Source: Agriotes lineatus (Eukaryota; Arthropoda; Insecta; Coleoptera; Elateridae). From it: a stretch of DNA of 64,000 bases. A program made the position numbers and the translations under genes. Of this stretch, positions 11,501 through 25,200 are shown in pieces. The notes below the pieces were generated by a model, which made no database searches, was not told the DNA's origin, and saw only the letters and a program-made list of their open reading frames with translations. Each line of letters begins with the position of its first letter. Positions within the stretch are counted from its first letter, which is position 1. Where the stretch lies: NCBI GenBank assembly GCA_940337035.1, contig CALNHX010002698.1, positions 62,001 to 126,000 on the forward strand, in the 5' to 3' direction.

Positions 11501-14500
11501 AATGACAAGCTCGAAAAGCAGCCACAGCAAACGGTGGCGATTAGCAGCCCTATTTGTTTGCATCAAATTTGCAAATCGGCAATATAGATCTTCTCTCTAC
11601 TTGGCGCTGTCGCATTCAATTTTCTGCAAACCAGAAATTCGAACATGGCGGTTGTACAACATCCATGGAGTTAGATAAAATTTATTTTTATTCAATATTA
11701 ATCCTGCTAGTGTCATAGCTCACGTTTCTACAGTAATATAGTTAAAGTTACTGCTTCAGGATCTTAGTAGATGCCGTATTAAAATAATGACAAGTTCGGA
11801 AAGCAGCCACAGCAAACGGTGGCGATTAGCAGCACTATTTGTTTGCATCAAATTTGCAAATCGGCAATATAGATCTTCTCTCTACTTGGCGCTGTCGCAT
11901 TCAATTTTCTACAACACAGAAATTCGAACATGGCGGTTGTACAACGTCGATGGAGTTAGATAAAATTTATTTTTATTCAATATTAATCCTGATAGTGTCA
12001 TAGCTCACGTTTCTACAGTAATATAGTTAAAGTTACTGCTTCAGGATCTTAGTAGATGAAGTATTAAAATAATGACAAGCTCGAAAAGCAGCCACAGCAA
12101 ACGGTGGCGATTAGCAGCCCTATTTCTTTGCATCAAATTTGCAAATCGGCAATATAGATCTTCTCTCTACTTGGCGCTGTCGCATTCAATTTTCTACAAC
12201 ACAGAAATTCGAACATGGCGGTTGTACAACGTCGATGGAGTTAGATAAAATTTATTTTTATTCAATATTAATCCTGCTAGTGTCATAGCTCACGTTTCTA
12301 CAGTAATATAGTTAAAGTTATTGCTTCAGGATCTTAGTAGATGAAGTATTAAAATAATGACAAGCTCGAAAAGCAGCCACAGCAAACGGTGGCGATTAGC
12401 AGCCCTATTTGTTTGCATCAAATTTGCAAATCGGCAATATAGATCTTCTTTCTACTTGGCGCTGTCAAATTCAATTATCTGCAAACCGGAAATTCGAACA
12501 TGGCGGTTGTACAACGTCGATGGAGTTAGATAAAATTTATTTTTATTCAATATTAATCCTGCTAGTGTCATAGCTCACGTTTCTACAGTAATATAGTTAA
12601 AGTTACTGCTTCAGGATCTTAGTAGATGAAGTATTAAAATAATGACAAGCTCGAAAAGCAGCCACAGCAAACGGTGGCGATTAGCAGCCCTATTTGTTTG
12701 CATCAAATTTGCAAATCGGCAATATATATCTTCTCTCTACTTGGCGCTGTCGCATTCAATTTTCTGCAAACCAGAAATTCGAACATGGCGGTTGTACAAC
12801 ATCCATGGAGTTAGATAAAATTTATTTTTATTCAATATTAATCCTGCTAGTGTCATAGCTCACGTTTCTACAGTAATATAGTTAAAGTTACTGCTTCAGG
12901 GTCTTAGTAGATGAAGTATTAAAATAATGACAAGCTCGAAAAGCAGCCACAGCAAACGGTGGCGATTAGCAGCCCTATTTGTTTGCATCAAATTTGCAAA
13001 TCGGCAATATATATCTTCTCTCTACTTGGCGCTGTCAAATTCAATTATCTGCAAACCGGAAATTCGAACATGGCGGTTGTACAACGTCGATGGAGTTAGA
13101 TAAAATTTATTTTTATTCAATATTAATCCTGCTAGTGTCATAGCTCACGTTTCTACAGTAATATAGTTAAAGTTACTGCTTCAGGATCTTAGTAGATGAA
13201 GTATTAAAATAATGACAAGCTCGAAAAGCAGCCACAGCAAACGGTGGCGATTAGCAGCCCTATTTGTTTGCATCAAATTTGCAAATCGGCAAAATAGATC
13301 TTCTCTCTACTTGGCGCTGTCGCATTCAATTTTCTACAACACAGAAATTCGAACATGGCGGTTGTACAACGTCGATGGAGTTAGATAAAATTTATTTTTA
13401 TTCAATATTAATCCTGCTAGTGTCATAGCTCACGTTTCTACAGTAATATAGTTAAAGTTACTGCTTCAGGATCTTAGTAGATGAAGTATTAAAATAATGA
13501 CAAGCTCGAAAAGCAGCCACAGCAAACGGTGGCGATTAGCAGCCCTTTTGTTTGCATCAAATTTGCAAATCGGCAATATAGATCTTCTCTCTACTTGGCG
13601 CTATCGCATTCAATTTTCTACAACACAGAAATTCGAACATGGCGGTTGTACAACGTCGATGGAGTTAGATAAAATTTATTTTTATTCAATATTAATCCTG
13701 CTAGTGTCATAGCTCACGTTTCTACAGTAATATAGTTAAAGTTACTGCTTCAGGATCTTAGTAGATGAAGTATTAAAATAATGACAAGCTCGAAAAGCAG
13801 CCACAGCAAACGGTGGCGATTAGCAGCCCTATTTGTTTGCATCAAATTTGCAAATCGGCAATATAGATCTTCTCTCTACTTGGCGCTGTCGCATTCAATT
13901 TTCTGCAAACCAGAAATTCGAACATGGCGGTTGTACAACATCCATGGAGTTAGATAAAATTTATTTTTATTCAATATTAATCCTGCTAGTGTCATAGCTC
14001 ACGTTTCTACAGTAATATAGTTAAAGTTACTGCTTCAGGATCTTAGTAGATGCCGTATTAAAATAATGACAAGTTCGGAAAGCAGCCACAGCAAACGGTG
14101 GCGATTAGCAGCACTATTTGTTTGCATCAAATTTGCAAATCGGCAATATAGATCTTCTCTCTACTTGGAGCTGTCGCATTCAATTTTCTACAACACAGAA
14201 ATTCGAACATGGCGGTTGTACAACGTCGATGGAGTTAGATAAAATTTATTTTTATTCAATATTAATCCTGCTAGTGTCATAGCTCACGTTTCTACAGTAA
14301 TATAGTTAAAGTTACTGCTTCAGGATCTTAGTAGATGAAGTATTAAAATAATGACAAGCTCGAAAAGCAGCCACAGCAAACGGTGGCGATTAGCAGCCCT
14401 ATTTCTTTGCATCAAATTTGCAAATCGGCAATATAGATCTTCTCTCTACTTGGCGCTGTCGCATTCAATTTTCTACAACACAGAAATTCGAACATGGCGG

Positions 14501-14833
14501 TTGTACAACGTCGATGGAGTTAGATAAAATTTATTTTTATTCAATATTAATCCTGCTAGTGTCATAGCTCACGTTTCTACAGTAATATAGTTAAAGTTAT
14601 TGCTTCAGGATCTTAGTAGATGAAGTATTAAAATAATGACAAGCTCGAAAAGCAGCCACAGCAAACGGTGGCGATTAGCAGCCCTATTTGTTTGCATCAA
14701 ATTTGCAAATCGGCAATATAGATCTTCTTTCTACTTGGCGCTGTCAAATTCAATTATCTGCAAACCGGAAATTCGAACATGGCGGTTGTACAACGTCGAT
14801 GGAGTTAGATAAAATTTATTTTTATTCAATATT
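8565..14833 (+). repeat. Octamer HOR of 2,280 bp, 2.75 copies, D-type monomers
   Basis: Private variants repeat at 2,280-bp spacing: tagcattcaat at 8,760/11,040, cactaatata at 8,881/11,161, gctatcgcat at 9,041/11,321/13,600, agcactattt at 9,551/11,831/14,110, tatttctttg at 9,841/12,121, and gtcttagtag at 10,621/12,901. Copies are 8,565-10,844, 10,845-13,124 and a six-monomer partial 13,125-14,833. Copy 3 has a 1-bp deletion near 13,545 (agcccttttg), which shortens the spacing to 2,279. Few point differences separate the copies, so the amplification looks recent. Confidence 0.92.
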
Positions 14834-15402
14834 AATCCTGCTAGTGTCATAGCTCACGTGTCTACAGTAATATAGTTAAAGTTACTGCTTCAGGATCTAG
14901 TAGATGCCGTATTAAATTAATGACAAGCTTGGATAGCAGCCACAGCAAACGATGGCGATTAGCAGCCCTATTTTTTTGCTTCGAATTTGTAAATCGGCAA
15001 TATAGAGCTTCTCCCTACTTCGCGGTGTCGCATTCAATTTTCTAAAACCCAGAAATTCGAACATGGCGGTTGTACAACATCGATGGAGTTAGATAAAATT
15101 TATTTTTATTCAATATTAATCCTGCGATAGTCAAAGCTCGCGTTTCTACAGTAATATAATTAAAATTACTGCTTCAGGATCTTAGTAGATGCCGTATTAA
15201 ATTAATGACAAGCTTGGATAGCAGCCACAGCAAACGATGGCGATTAGCAGCCCTATTTTTTTGCTTCGAATTTGCAAATCGGCAAAATAAAGCTTCTCCC
15301 TACTTCGCGGTGTCACATTTAAATTTCTACAACTCAGAAATTCGAACATGGCGGTTGTACAACATCGATGGAGTTAGATAAAATTTATTTTTATTCAATA
15401 TT
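14834..15402 (+). repeat. Two diverged monomers at a HOR boundary
   Basis: These monomers carry ttggatagcagccacagcaaacgatgg and a T run before gcttcg. They separate the octamer domain from the next tetramer domain. The second matches the monomer at the left edge of the window. Private variants include gatctagtag (a short deletion near 14,895) and ttctaaaaccc near 15,042. Confidence 0.75.
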
Positions 15403-18400
15403 AATCCTGCGAGTGTCATAGCTCGCGTTTCTACAAAAAAATAGTTAAAATTACTGCTTCAGGATCTTAGTAGATTCCGTATTAAAATAATGACAAGCTC
15501 GGAAATCAGCCACAGCAAACGGTGGCGATTAGCAGCCCTATTTGTTTGCATCAAATTTGCAAATCGGCAATATAGATCTTCTCTCTACTTGGCGCTGTCG
15601 CATTCAATTTTCTACAACACAGAAATTCGAACATGGCGGTTGTACAACGTCGATGGAGTTAGATAAAATTTATTTTTATTCAATATTAATCCTGCGAGTG
15701 TCATAGCTCTCATTTCTGCAGTAATATAGTTAAAATTACTCCTTCAGGATCCTATTAGATGACGTATTAAATTAATGCGAAGCTCCGAAAGCAGCCACAG
15801 AAAACGGTGGCGATTAGCAGCCCTATTTGTATGCTTCCAATTTGCAAATCTGCAATATAGAACTTTTCCCTACTTCGCGGTGTCAAATTCAATTATCTGC
15901 AAACCGGAAATTCGAACATGGCGGTTGTACAACATCCATGGAGTTAGATAAAATTAGCTTTATTCAATATTAATCCTGCTAGTGTCATAGCTCACGTGTC
16001 TACAGTAATATAGTTAAAGTTACTGCTTCAGGATCTTAGTAGATGAAGTATTAAAATAATGACAAGCTCGAAAAGCAGCCACAGCAAACGGTGGCGATTA
16101 GCAGCCCTATTTGTTTGCATCAAATTTGCAAATCGGCAATATAGATCTTCTCTCTACTTGGCGCTGTCGCATTCAATTTTCTACAACACAGAAATTCGAA
16201 CATGGCGGTTGTACAACATCGATGGAGTTAGATAAAATTTATTTTTATTCAATATTAATCCTGCGAGTGTCATAGCTCTCATTTCTGCAGTAATATAGTT
16301 AAAATTACTGCTTCAGGATCCTATCAGATGACGTATTAAATTAATACGAAGCTCCGAAAGCAGCCACAGAAAACGGTGGCGATTAGCAGCCCTATTTGTA
16401 TGCTTCCAATTTGCAAATCTGCAATATAGAACTTTTCCCTACTTCGCGGTGTCAAATTCAATTATCTGCAAACCGGAAATTTTAACATGGCGGTTGTACA
16501 ACATCCATGGAGTTAGATAAAATTTATTTTTATTCAATATTAATCCTGCGAGTGTCATAGCTCGCGTTTCTACAAAAAAATAGTTAAAATTACTGCTTCA
16601 GGATCTTAGTAGATGCCGTATTAAAATAATGACAAGCTCGGAAATCAGCCACAGCAAACGGTGGCGATTAGCAGCCCTATTTGTTTGCATCAAATTTGCA
16701 AATCGGCAATATAGATCTTCTCTCTACTTGGCGCTGTCGCATTCAATTTTCTACAACACAGAAATTCGAACATGGCGGTTGTACAACGTCGATGGAGTTA
16801 GATAAAATTTATTTTTATTCAATATTAATCCTGCGAGTGTCATAGCTCTCATTTCTGCAGTAATATAGTTAAAATTACTCCTTCAGGATCCTATTAGATG
16901 ACGTATTAAATTAATGCGAAGCTCCGAAAGCAGCCACAGAAAACGGTGGCGATTAGCAGCCCTATTTGTATGCTTCCAATTTGCAAATCTGCAATATAGA
17001 ACTTTTCGCTACTTCGCGGTGTCAAATTCAATTATCTGCAAACCGGAAATTCGAACATGGCGGTTGTACAACATCCATGGAGTTAGATAAAATTAGCTTT
17101 ATTCAATATTAATCCTGCTAGTGTCATAGCTCACGTGTCTACAGTAATATAGTTAAAGTTACTGCTTCAGGATCTTAGTAGATGAAGTATTAAAATAATG
17201 ACAAGCTCGAAAAGCAGCCACAGCAAACGGTGGCGATTAGCAGCCCTATTTGTTTGCATCAAATTTGCAAATCGGCAATATAGATCTTCTCTCTACTTGG
17301 CGCTGTCGCATTCAATTTTCTGCAAAACAGAAATTCGAACATGGCGGTTGTACAACGTCGATGGAGTTAGATAAAATTTATTTTTATTCAATATTAATCC
17401 TGCGAGTGTCATAGCTCTCATTTCTGCAGTAATATAGTTAAAATTACTGCTTCAGGATCCTATCAGATGACGTATTAAATTAATACGAAGCTCCGAAAGC
17501 AGCCACAGAAAACGGTGGCGATTAGCAGCCCTATTTGTATGCTTCCAATTTGCAAATCTGCAATATAGAACTTTTCCCTACTTCGCGGTGTCAAATTCAA
17601 TTATCTGCAAACCGGAAATTTTAACATGGCGGTTGTACAACATCCATGGAGTTAGATAAAATTTATTTTTATTCAATATTAATCCTGCGAGTGTCATAGC
17701 TCGCGTTTCTACAAAAAAATAGTTAAAATTACTGCTTCAGGATCTTAGTAGATGCCGTATTAAAATAATGACAAGCTCGGAAATCAGCCACAGCAAACGG
17801 TGGCGATTAGCAGCCCTATTTGTTTGCATCAAATTTGCAAATCGGCAATATAGATCTTCTCTCTACTTGGCGCTGTCGCATTCAATTTTCTACAACACAG
17901 AAATTCGAACATGGCGGTTGTACAACGTCGATGGAGTTAGATAAAATTTATTTTTATTCAATATTAATCCTGCGAGTGTCATAGCTCTCATTTCTGCAGT
18001 AATATAGTTAAAATTACTCCTTCAGGATCCTATTAGATGACGTATTAAATTAATGCGAAGCTCCGAAAGCAGCCACAGAAAACGGTGGCGATTAGCAGCC
18101 CTATTTGTATGCTTCCAATTTGCAAATCTGCAATATAGAACTTTTCGCTACTTCGCGGTGTCAAATTCAATTATCTGCAAACCGGAAATTCGAACATGGC
18201 GGTTGTACAACATCCATGGAGTTAGATAAAATTAGCTTTATTCAATATTAATCCTGCTAGTGTCATAGCTCACGTGTCTACAGTAATATAGTTAAAGTTA
18301 CTGCTTCAGGATCTTAGTAGATGAAGTATTAAAATAATGACAAGCTCGAAAAGCAGCCACAGCAAACGGTGGCGATTAGCAGCCCTATTTGTTTGCATCA

Positions 18401-18534
18401 AATTTGCAAATCGGCAATATAGATCTTCTCTCTACTTGGCGCTGTCGCATTCAATTTTCTGCAAAACAGAAATTCGAACATGGCGGTTGTACAACGTCGA
18501 TGGAGTTAGATAAAATTTATTTTTATTCAATATT
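15403..18534 (+). repeat. Tetramer HOR of 1,139 bp, 2.75 copies
   Basis: Copies begin at 15,403, 16,542 and 17,681, exactly 1,139 bp apart. The marker is ctacaaaaaaatag, which replaces ctacagtaatatag at 15,431, 16,570 and 17,709. The order within a copy is a B-like monomer, a C monomer with ttactccttcagg, a D monomer, and a C monomer with cctatcagatgacg and attaatacgaag. The third copy lacks its last monomer and runs into the dimer domain at 18,535. Confidence 0.9.
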
Positions 18535-21500
18535 AACCCTGCGAGTGTCATAGCTCTCATTTCTGCAGTAATATAGTTAAAATTACTGCTTCAGGATCCT
18601 ATTACATGCCGTAGTAAATTAATGCGAAGCTCCGAAAGCAGCCACAGAAAACGGTGGCGATTAGCAGCCCTATTTGTATGCTTCCAATTTGCAAATCTGC
18701 AATATAGAACTTTTCCCTACTTCGCGGTGTCAAATTCAATTATCTGCAAACCGGAAATTCGAACATGGCGGTTGTACAACATCCATGGAGTTAGATAAAA
18801 TTAGTTTTATTCAATATTAATCCTGCTAGTGTCATAGCTCACGTGTCTACAGTAATATAGTTAAAGTTACTGCTTCAGGATCTTAGTAGATGAAGTATTA
18901 AAATAATGACAAGCTCGAAAAGCAGCCACAGCAAACGGTGGCGATTAGCAGCCCTATTTGTTTGCATCAAATTTGCAAATCGGCAATATAGATCTTCTTT
19001 CTACTTGGCGGTGTCGCATTCAATTTTCTGCAACACAGAAATTCGAACATGGCGGTTGTACAACGTCGATGGAGTTAGATAAAATTTATTTTTATTCAAT
19101 ATTAATCCTGCGAGTGTCATAGCTCTCATTTCTGCAGTAATATAGTTAAAATTACTGCTTCAGGATCCTATTAGATGCCGTAGTAAATTAATGCGAAGCT
19201 CCGAAAGCAGCCACAGAAAACGGTGGCGATTAGCAGCCCTATTTGTATGCTTCCAATTTGCAAATCTGCAATATAGAACTTTTCCCTATCTCGCGGTGTC
19301 AAATTCAATTATCTGCAAACCGGAAATTCGAACATGGCGGTTGTACAACATCCATGGAGTTAGATAAAATTTATTTTTATTCAATATTAATCCTGCTAGT
19401 GTCATAGCTCACGTGTCTACAGTAATATAGTTAAAGTTACTGCTTCAGGATCTTAGTAGATGAAGTATTAAAATAATGACAAGCTCGAAAAGCAGCCACA
19501 GCAAACGGTGGCGATTAGCAGCCCTATTTGTTTGCATCAAATTTGCAAATCGGCAATATAGATCTTCTCTCTACTTGGCGCTGTCGCATTCAATTTTCTA
19601 CAACACAGAAATTCGAACATGGCGGTTGTACAACATCGATGGAGTTAGATAAAATTTATTTTATTCAATATTAATCCTGCGAGTGTCATAGCTCTCATTT
19701 CTGCAGTAATATAGTTAAAATTACTGCTTCAGGATCCTATCAGATGACGTATTAAATTAATACGAAGCTCCGAAAGCAGCCACAGAAAACGGTGGCGATT
19801 AGCAGCCCTATTTGTATGCTTCCAATTTGCAAATCTGCAATATAGAACTTTTCCCTACTTCGCGGTGTCAAATTCAATTATCTGCAAACCGGAAATTTTA
19901 ACATGGCGGTTGTACAACATCCATGGAGTTAGATAAAATTAGTTTTATTCAATATTAATCCTGCTAGTGTCATAGCTCACGTGTCTACAGTAATATAGTT
20001 AAAGTTACTGCTTCAGGATCTTAGTAGATGAAGTATTAAAATAATGACAAGCTCGAAAAGCAGCCACAGCAAACGGTGGCGATTAGCAGCCCTATTTGTT
20101 TGCATCAAATTTGCAAATCGGCAATATAGATCTTCTTTCTACTTGGCGGTGTCGCATTCAATTTTCTGCAACACAGAAATTCGAACATGGCGGTTGTACA
20201 ACGTCGATGGAGTTAGATAAAATTTATTTTTATTCAATATTAATCCTGCGAGTGTCATAGCTCTCATTTCTGCAGTAATATAGTTAAAATTACTGCTTCA
20301 GGATCCTATTAGATGCCGTAGTAAATTAATGCGAAGCTCCGAAAGCAGCCACAGAAAACGGTGGCGATTAGCAGCCCTATTTGTATGCTTCCAATTTGCA
20401 AATCTGCAATATACAACTTTTCCCTACTTCGCGGTGTCAAATTCAATTATCTGCAAACCGAAAATTCGAACATGGTGGTTGTACAACATCCATGGAGTTA
20501 GATAAAATTAGCTTTATTCAATATTAATCCTGCTAGTGTCATAGCTCACGTGTCTACAGTAATATAGTTAAAGTTACTGCTTCAGGATCTTAGTAGATGA
20601 AGTATTAAAATAATGACAAGCTCGAAAAGCAGCCACAGCAAACGGTGGCGATTAGCAGCCCTATTTGTTTGCATCAAATTTGCAAATCGGCAATATAGAT
20701 CTTCTTTCTACTTGGCGGTGTCGCATTCAATTTTCTGCAACACAGAAATTCGAACATGGCGGTTGTACAACGTCGATGGAGTTAGATAAAATTTATTTTT
20801 ATTCAATATTAATCCTGCGAGTGTCATAGTTCTCATTTCTGCAGTAATATAGTTAAAATTACTGCTTCAGGATCCTATTAGATGCCGTAGTAAATTAATG
20901 CGAAGCTCCGAAAGCAGCCACAGAAAACGGTGGCGATTAGCAGCCCTATTTGTATGCTTCCAATTTGCAAATCTGCAATATAGAACTTTTCCCTATTTCG
21001 CGGTGTCAAATTCAATTATCTGCAAACCGGAAATTCGAACATGGCGGTTGTACAACATCCATGGAGTTAGATAAAATTTATTTTTATTCAATATTAATCC
21101 TGCTAGTGTCATAGCTCACGTGTCTACAGTAATATAGTTAAAGTTACTGCTTCAGGATCTTAGTAGATGAAGTATTAAAATAATGACAAGCTCGAAAAGC
21201 AGCCACAGCAAACGGTGGCGATTAGCAGCCCTATTTGTTTGCATCAAATTTGCAAATCGGCAATATAGATCTTCTCTCTACTTGGCGCTGTCGCATTCAA
21301 TTTTCTACAACACAGAAATTCGAACATGGCGGTTGTACAACGTCGATGGAGTTAGATAAAATTTATTTTTGTTCAATATTAATCCTGCGAGTGTCATAGC
21401 TCTCATTTCTGCAGTAATATAGTTAAAATTACTGCTTCAGGATCCTATTAGATGACGTATTAAATTAATGCGAAGCTCCGAAAGCAGCCACAGAAAACGG

Positions 21501-22232
21501 TGGCGATTAGCAGCCCTATTTGTATGCTTCCATTGCAAATCTGCAATATAGAACTTTTCCCTACTTCGCGGTGTCAAATTCAATTATCTGCAAACCGGAA
21601 ATTCGAACATGGCGGTTGTACAACATCCATGGAGTTAGATAAAATTAGTTTTATTCAATATTAATCCTGCTAGTGTCATAGCTCACGTGTCTACAGTAAT
21701 ATAGTTAAAGTTACTGCTTCAGGATCTTAGTAGATGAAGTATTAAAATAATGACAAGCTCGAAAAGCAGCCACAGCAAACGGTGGCGATTAGCAGCCCTA
21801 TTTGTTTGCATCAAATTTGCAAATCGGCAATATAGATCTTCTTTCTACTTGGCGGTGTCGCATTCAATTTTCTGCAACACAGAAATTCGAACATGGCGGT
21901 TGTACAACGTCGACGGAGTTAGATAAAATTTATTTTTATTCAATATTAATCCTGCGAGTGTCATAGCTCTCATTTCTGCAGTAATATAGTTAAAATTACT
22001 GCTTCAGGATCTTATAAGATGCCGTAGTAAATTAATGCGAAGCTCCGAAAGCAGCCACAGAAAATGGTGGCGATTAGCAGCCCTATTTGTATCCTACCAA
22101 TTTGCAAATCTGCAATATAGAACTTTTCCCTACTTCGCGGTGTCAAAATCAATTTTCTGCAAACCAGAAATTCGAACATGGCGGTTGTACAACATCCATG
22201 GAGTTAGATAAAATTTATATTTATTCAATATT
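18535..22232 (+). repeat. Alternating C/D dimer HOR, about 570 bp, about 6.5 copies
   Basis: C-type (gtatgcttcc) and D-type (gatgaagtattaaaataatg) monomers alternate. The D variant with ttctttctacttggcggtgtcg and tctgcaacacag appears near 18,990, 20,130, 20,700 and 21,840, at multiples of about 570 bp. Several C monomers share a private gatgccgtagtaaatt. Small indels are present, including a loss of about 3 bp near 21,530 (cttccattgcaaat). Confidence 0.85.
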
Positions 22233-25200
22233 AATCCTGCTAGTGTCATAGCTCACGTTTCTACAGTAATATAGTTAAAGTTACTGCTTCAGGATCTTAG
22301 TAGATGCCGTATTAAAATAATGACAAGTTCGGAAAGCAGCCACAGCAAACGGTGGCGATTAGCAGCACTATTTGTTTGCATCAAATTTGCAAATCGGCAA
22401 TATAGATCTTCTCTCTACTTGGCGGTGTCGCATTCAATTTTCTACAACCCAGAAATTCGAACATGGCGTTTGTACAACGTCCATGGAATTAGATAAAATT
22501 TATTTTTATTCAATGCGTGTGTCATAGTTCTCGTTTCTACAGTAATGTAGTTAAAATTACTGTTTCAGGAGCTTATTAGATGCCGTATTAAATTAATGCG
22601 AAGGTCGGATAGCAGCCATAGCAAACGGTGGCGATTAGCAGCCATATTTGTTTGCAACAAATTTGTAAATCGGCAATATAGATCATCTCTTTACTTGGCG
22701 GTGTCGCATTCAATTTTCTACAACCCAGAAATTCGAACATGGCGTTTGTACAACGTCCATGGAATTAGATAAATTTTATTTTTATTCAATGCGGGTGTCA
22801 TAGTTCTCATTTCTACAGCAATATAGTTAAAATTACTATTTCAGGAGCTTATTAGATGCCGTGTTAAATTAATGCGAAGGTCGGATAGCAGACATAGCAA
22901 AAGGTGGCGATTAGCAGCTAAATTTTTAAGCTTCGAATTTGCAAATCGGCAATATAGAACTTCTGCCTACTTCGCGGTGTCGCATTCAATTTTCTATAAC
23001 CCAGAAATTCGAACATGGCGGTTGTACAACATCGATGGAATTAGATAAAATTTATTTTTATTCAACATTAATTCTGCGAGTGTCATAGCTCGCGTTTCTA
23101 TAGTAATATAGTTAAAATTACTGCTTCAGGATCTTAGTAAATGCCGTATTAAATTAATGACAAGCTCGGAAAGCAGCCACAGAAAACGGTGGCGATTAGC
23201 AGCCCTATTTGTATGCTTCCAATTTGCAAATCCGCAATATAGAACTTTTCCCTACTTCGCGGTGTCAAATTCAATTTTCTACAACCAAAAAATGCGAACG
23301 TGGCGGTAGTACAACATGGATGGAGCTAGATAAAATTTATTTTTATTTAATATTAATCCTGCGATAGTCAAAGCTCTCGTTTCAACAGTAATATAGTTAA
23401 AATTACTGCTTCAGGATCTACTTAGATGCCGTATTAAATTAATGCGAAGGTCGGAAAGCAGCCACAGCAAACGGTGGCGATTAGCAGCCCTATTTGTTTG
23501 CTTCGAATTTGTAAATCGGCAATATAGAGCTTCTCCCTACTTCGCAGTGATTTTCTACAACCCAGAAGTTTGAACATGGCGGTTGTACAACATGCATGGA
23601 GTTAGATGAAATTTATTTTTATCCAATATTAATCCTACGAGTGTCATAACTCGCGTTTCTACAGTAATATAGTTAAAATTACTGCTTCAGGATCTTAGTA
23701 GATGCCGTATTAAATTAATGACAAGCTCGGAAAGCAGCCACAGCAAACGGTAGCGATTAGCAGCCCTATTTGTTTGCCTCGAATTTGCAAATCGTCAAAA
23801 TAAAGCTTCCACCTACTTCGCGGTGTTGCATTTAATTTTCTACAACCCTTAAATTCGAACATGGCGGATGTACAACGTCGATGGAGTTAGATGAAATTTA
23901 TTTTTATTCAATATTAATCCTGCGAGTGTCATAGCTCGCGTTTGTACGGTAATATAGTTAAAGTTACTGCTTCAGGATCTTAGTAGATGCCGAATTAAAT
24001 TAATGACAAGCTCGGCAAGCAGCCACAGAAAACGGTGGCGATTAGCAGCCCTATTTGTTTGCTTCGAATTTGTAAATCGGAAATATAGAGCTTCTCCCTA
24101 CTTCGCGGTGTCGCAGTCAATTTTCTGCAACCCAGAAATTCGAACATGGGGGTTGTACAACATCGATGGAGTTAGATAAAATTTATTTTTATTCAATATT
24201 AATCCTGCGAGTGTCATAGCTCGCGTTTGTACAGTAATATAGTTAAAGTTACTGCTTCAGGATCTTAGTAGATGCCGAATTAAATTAATGACAAGCTCGG
24301 GATGCAGCCACAGCAAACGATGGCGATTAGCAGCCCTATTTGTTTGCATCAAATTTGCAAATCGGCAATATAGAGCTTCTCCCTACTTCGCGGTGTCGTA
24401 TTCAATTTTCTACAACCCAGAAATTCGAACATGGCGGTTGTACAACGTCAATGGAGTTAGATACAATTTTTTTTAATCAATAGGAATCCTGCGGGTGTCA
24501 TAGCTCTCATCACTACAGTAATATAGTTAAAATTACTGCTCCAGGATCCTATTAGATGCCGTATTAAATTCATGCAAAGCTCCGAAAGCAGCCACAGAAA
24601 ACGATGGCGATTAGCAGCCCTATTTGTATGCTTCCAATTTGCAAATCGGAAATATAGAACTTTTCCCTACTTCGCGGTGTCAAATTCAATTTTCTACAAC
24701 CCAAAAATGCGAACGTGGCGGTTGTACAACATCGATGGAGTTAGATAAAATTTATTTTTAATCAATAGGAATCCTGCGGGTGTCATAGCTCTCATCACTA
24801 CAGTAATATAGTTAAAATTACTGCTCCAGGATCCTATTAGATGCCGTATTAAATTCATGCAAAGCTCCGAAAGCAGCCACAGAAAACGATGGCGATTAGC
24901 AGCCCTATTTGTATGCTTCCAATTTGCAAATCGGAAATATAGAACTTTTCCCTACTTCGCGGTGTCAAATTCAATTTTCTACAACCCAAAAATGCGAACG
25001 TGGTGGTTGTACAACATCGATGGAGTTAGATAAAATTAATTTTTATTTAATATTAATCCTGCGATAGTCAAAGCTCTCGTTTCTACAGTAATATAGATAA
25101 AATTACTGCTTCAGGATCTACTTAGATGCCGTATTAAATTAATGCGAAGGTCGGAAAGCAGCCACAGCAAACTTGTGGCGATTGGCACCCCTATTTGTTT

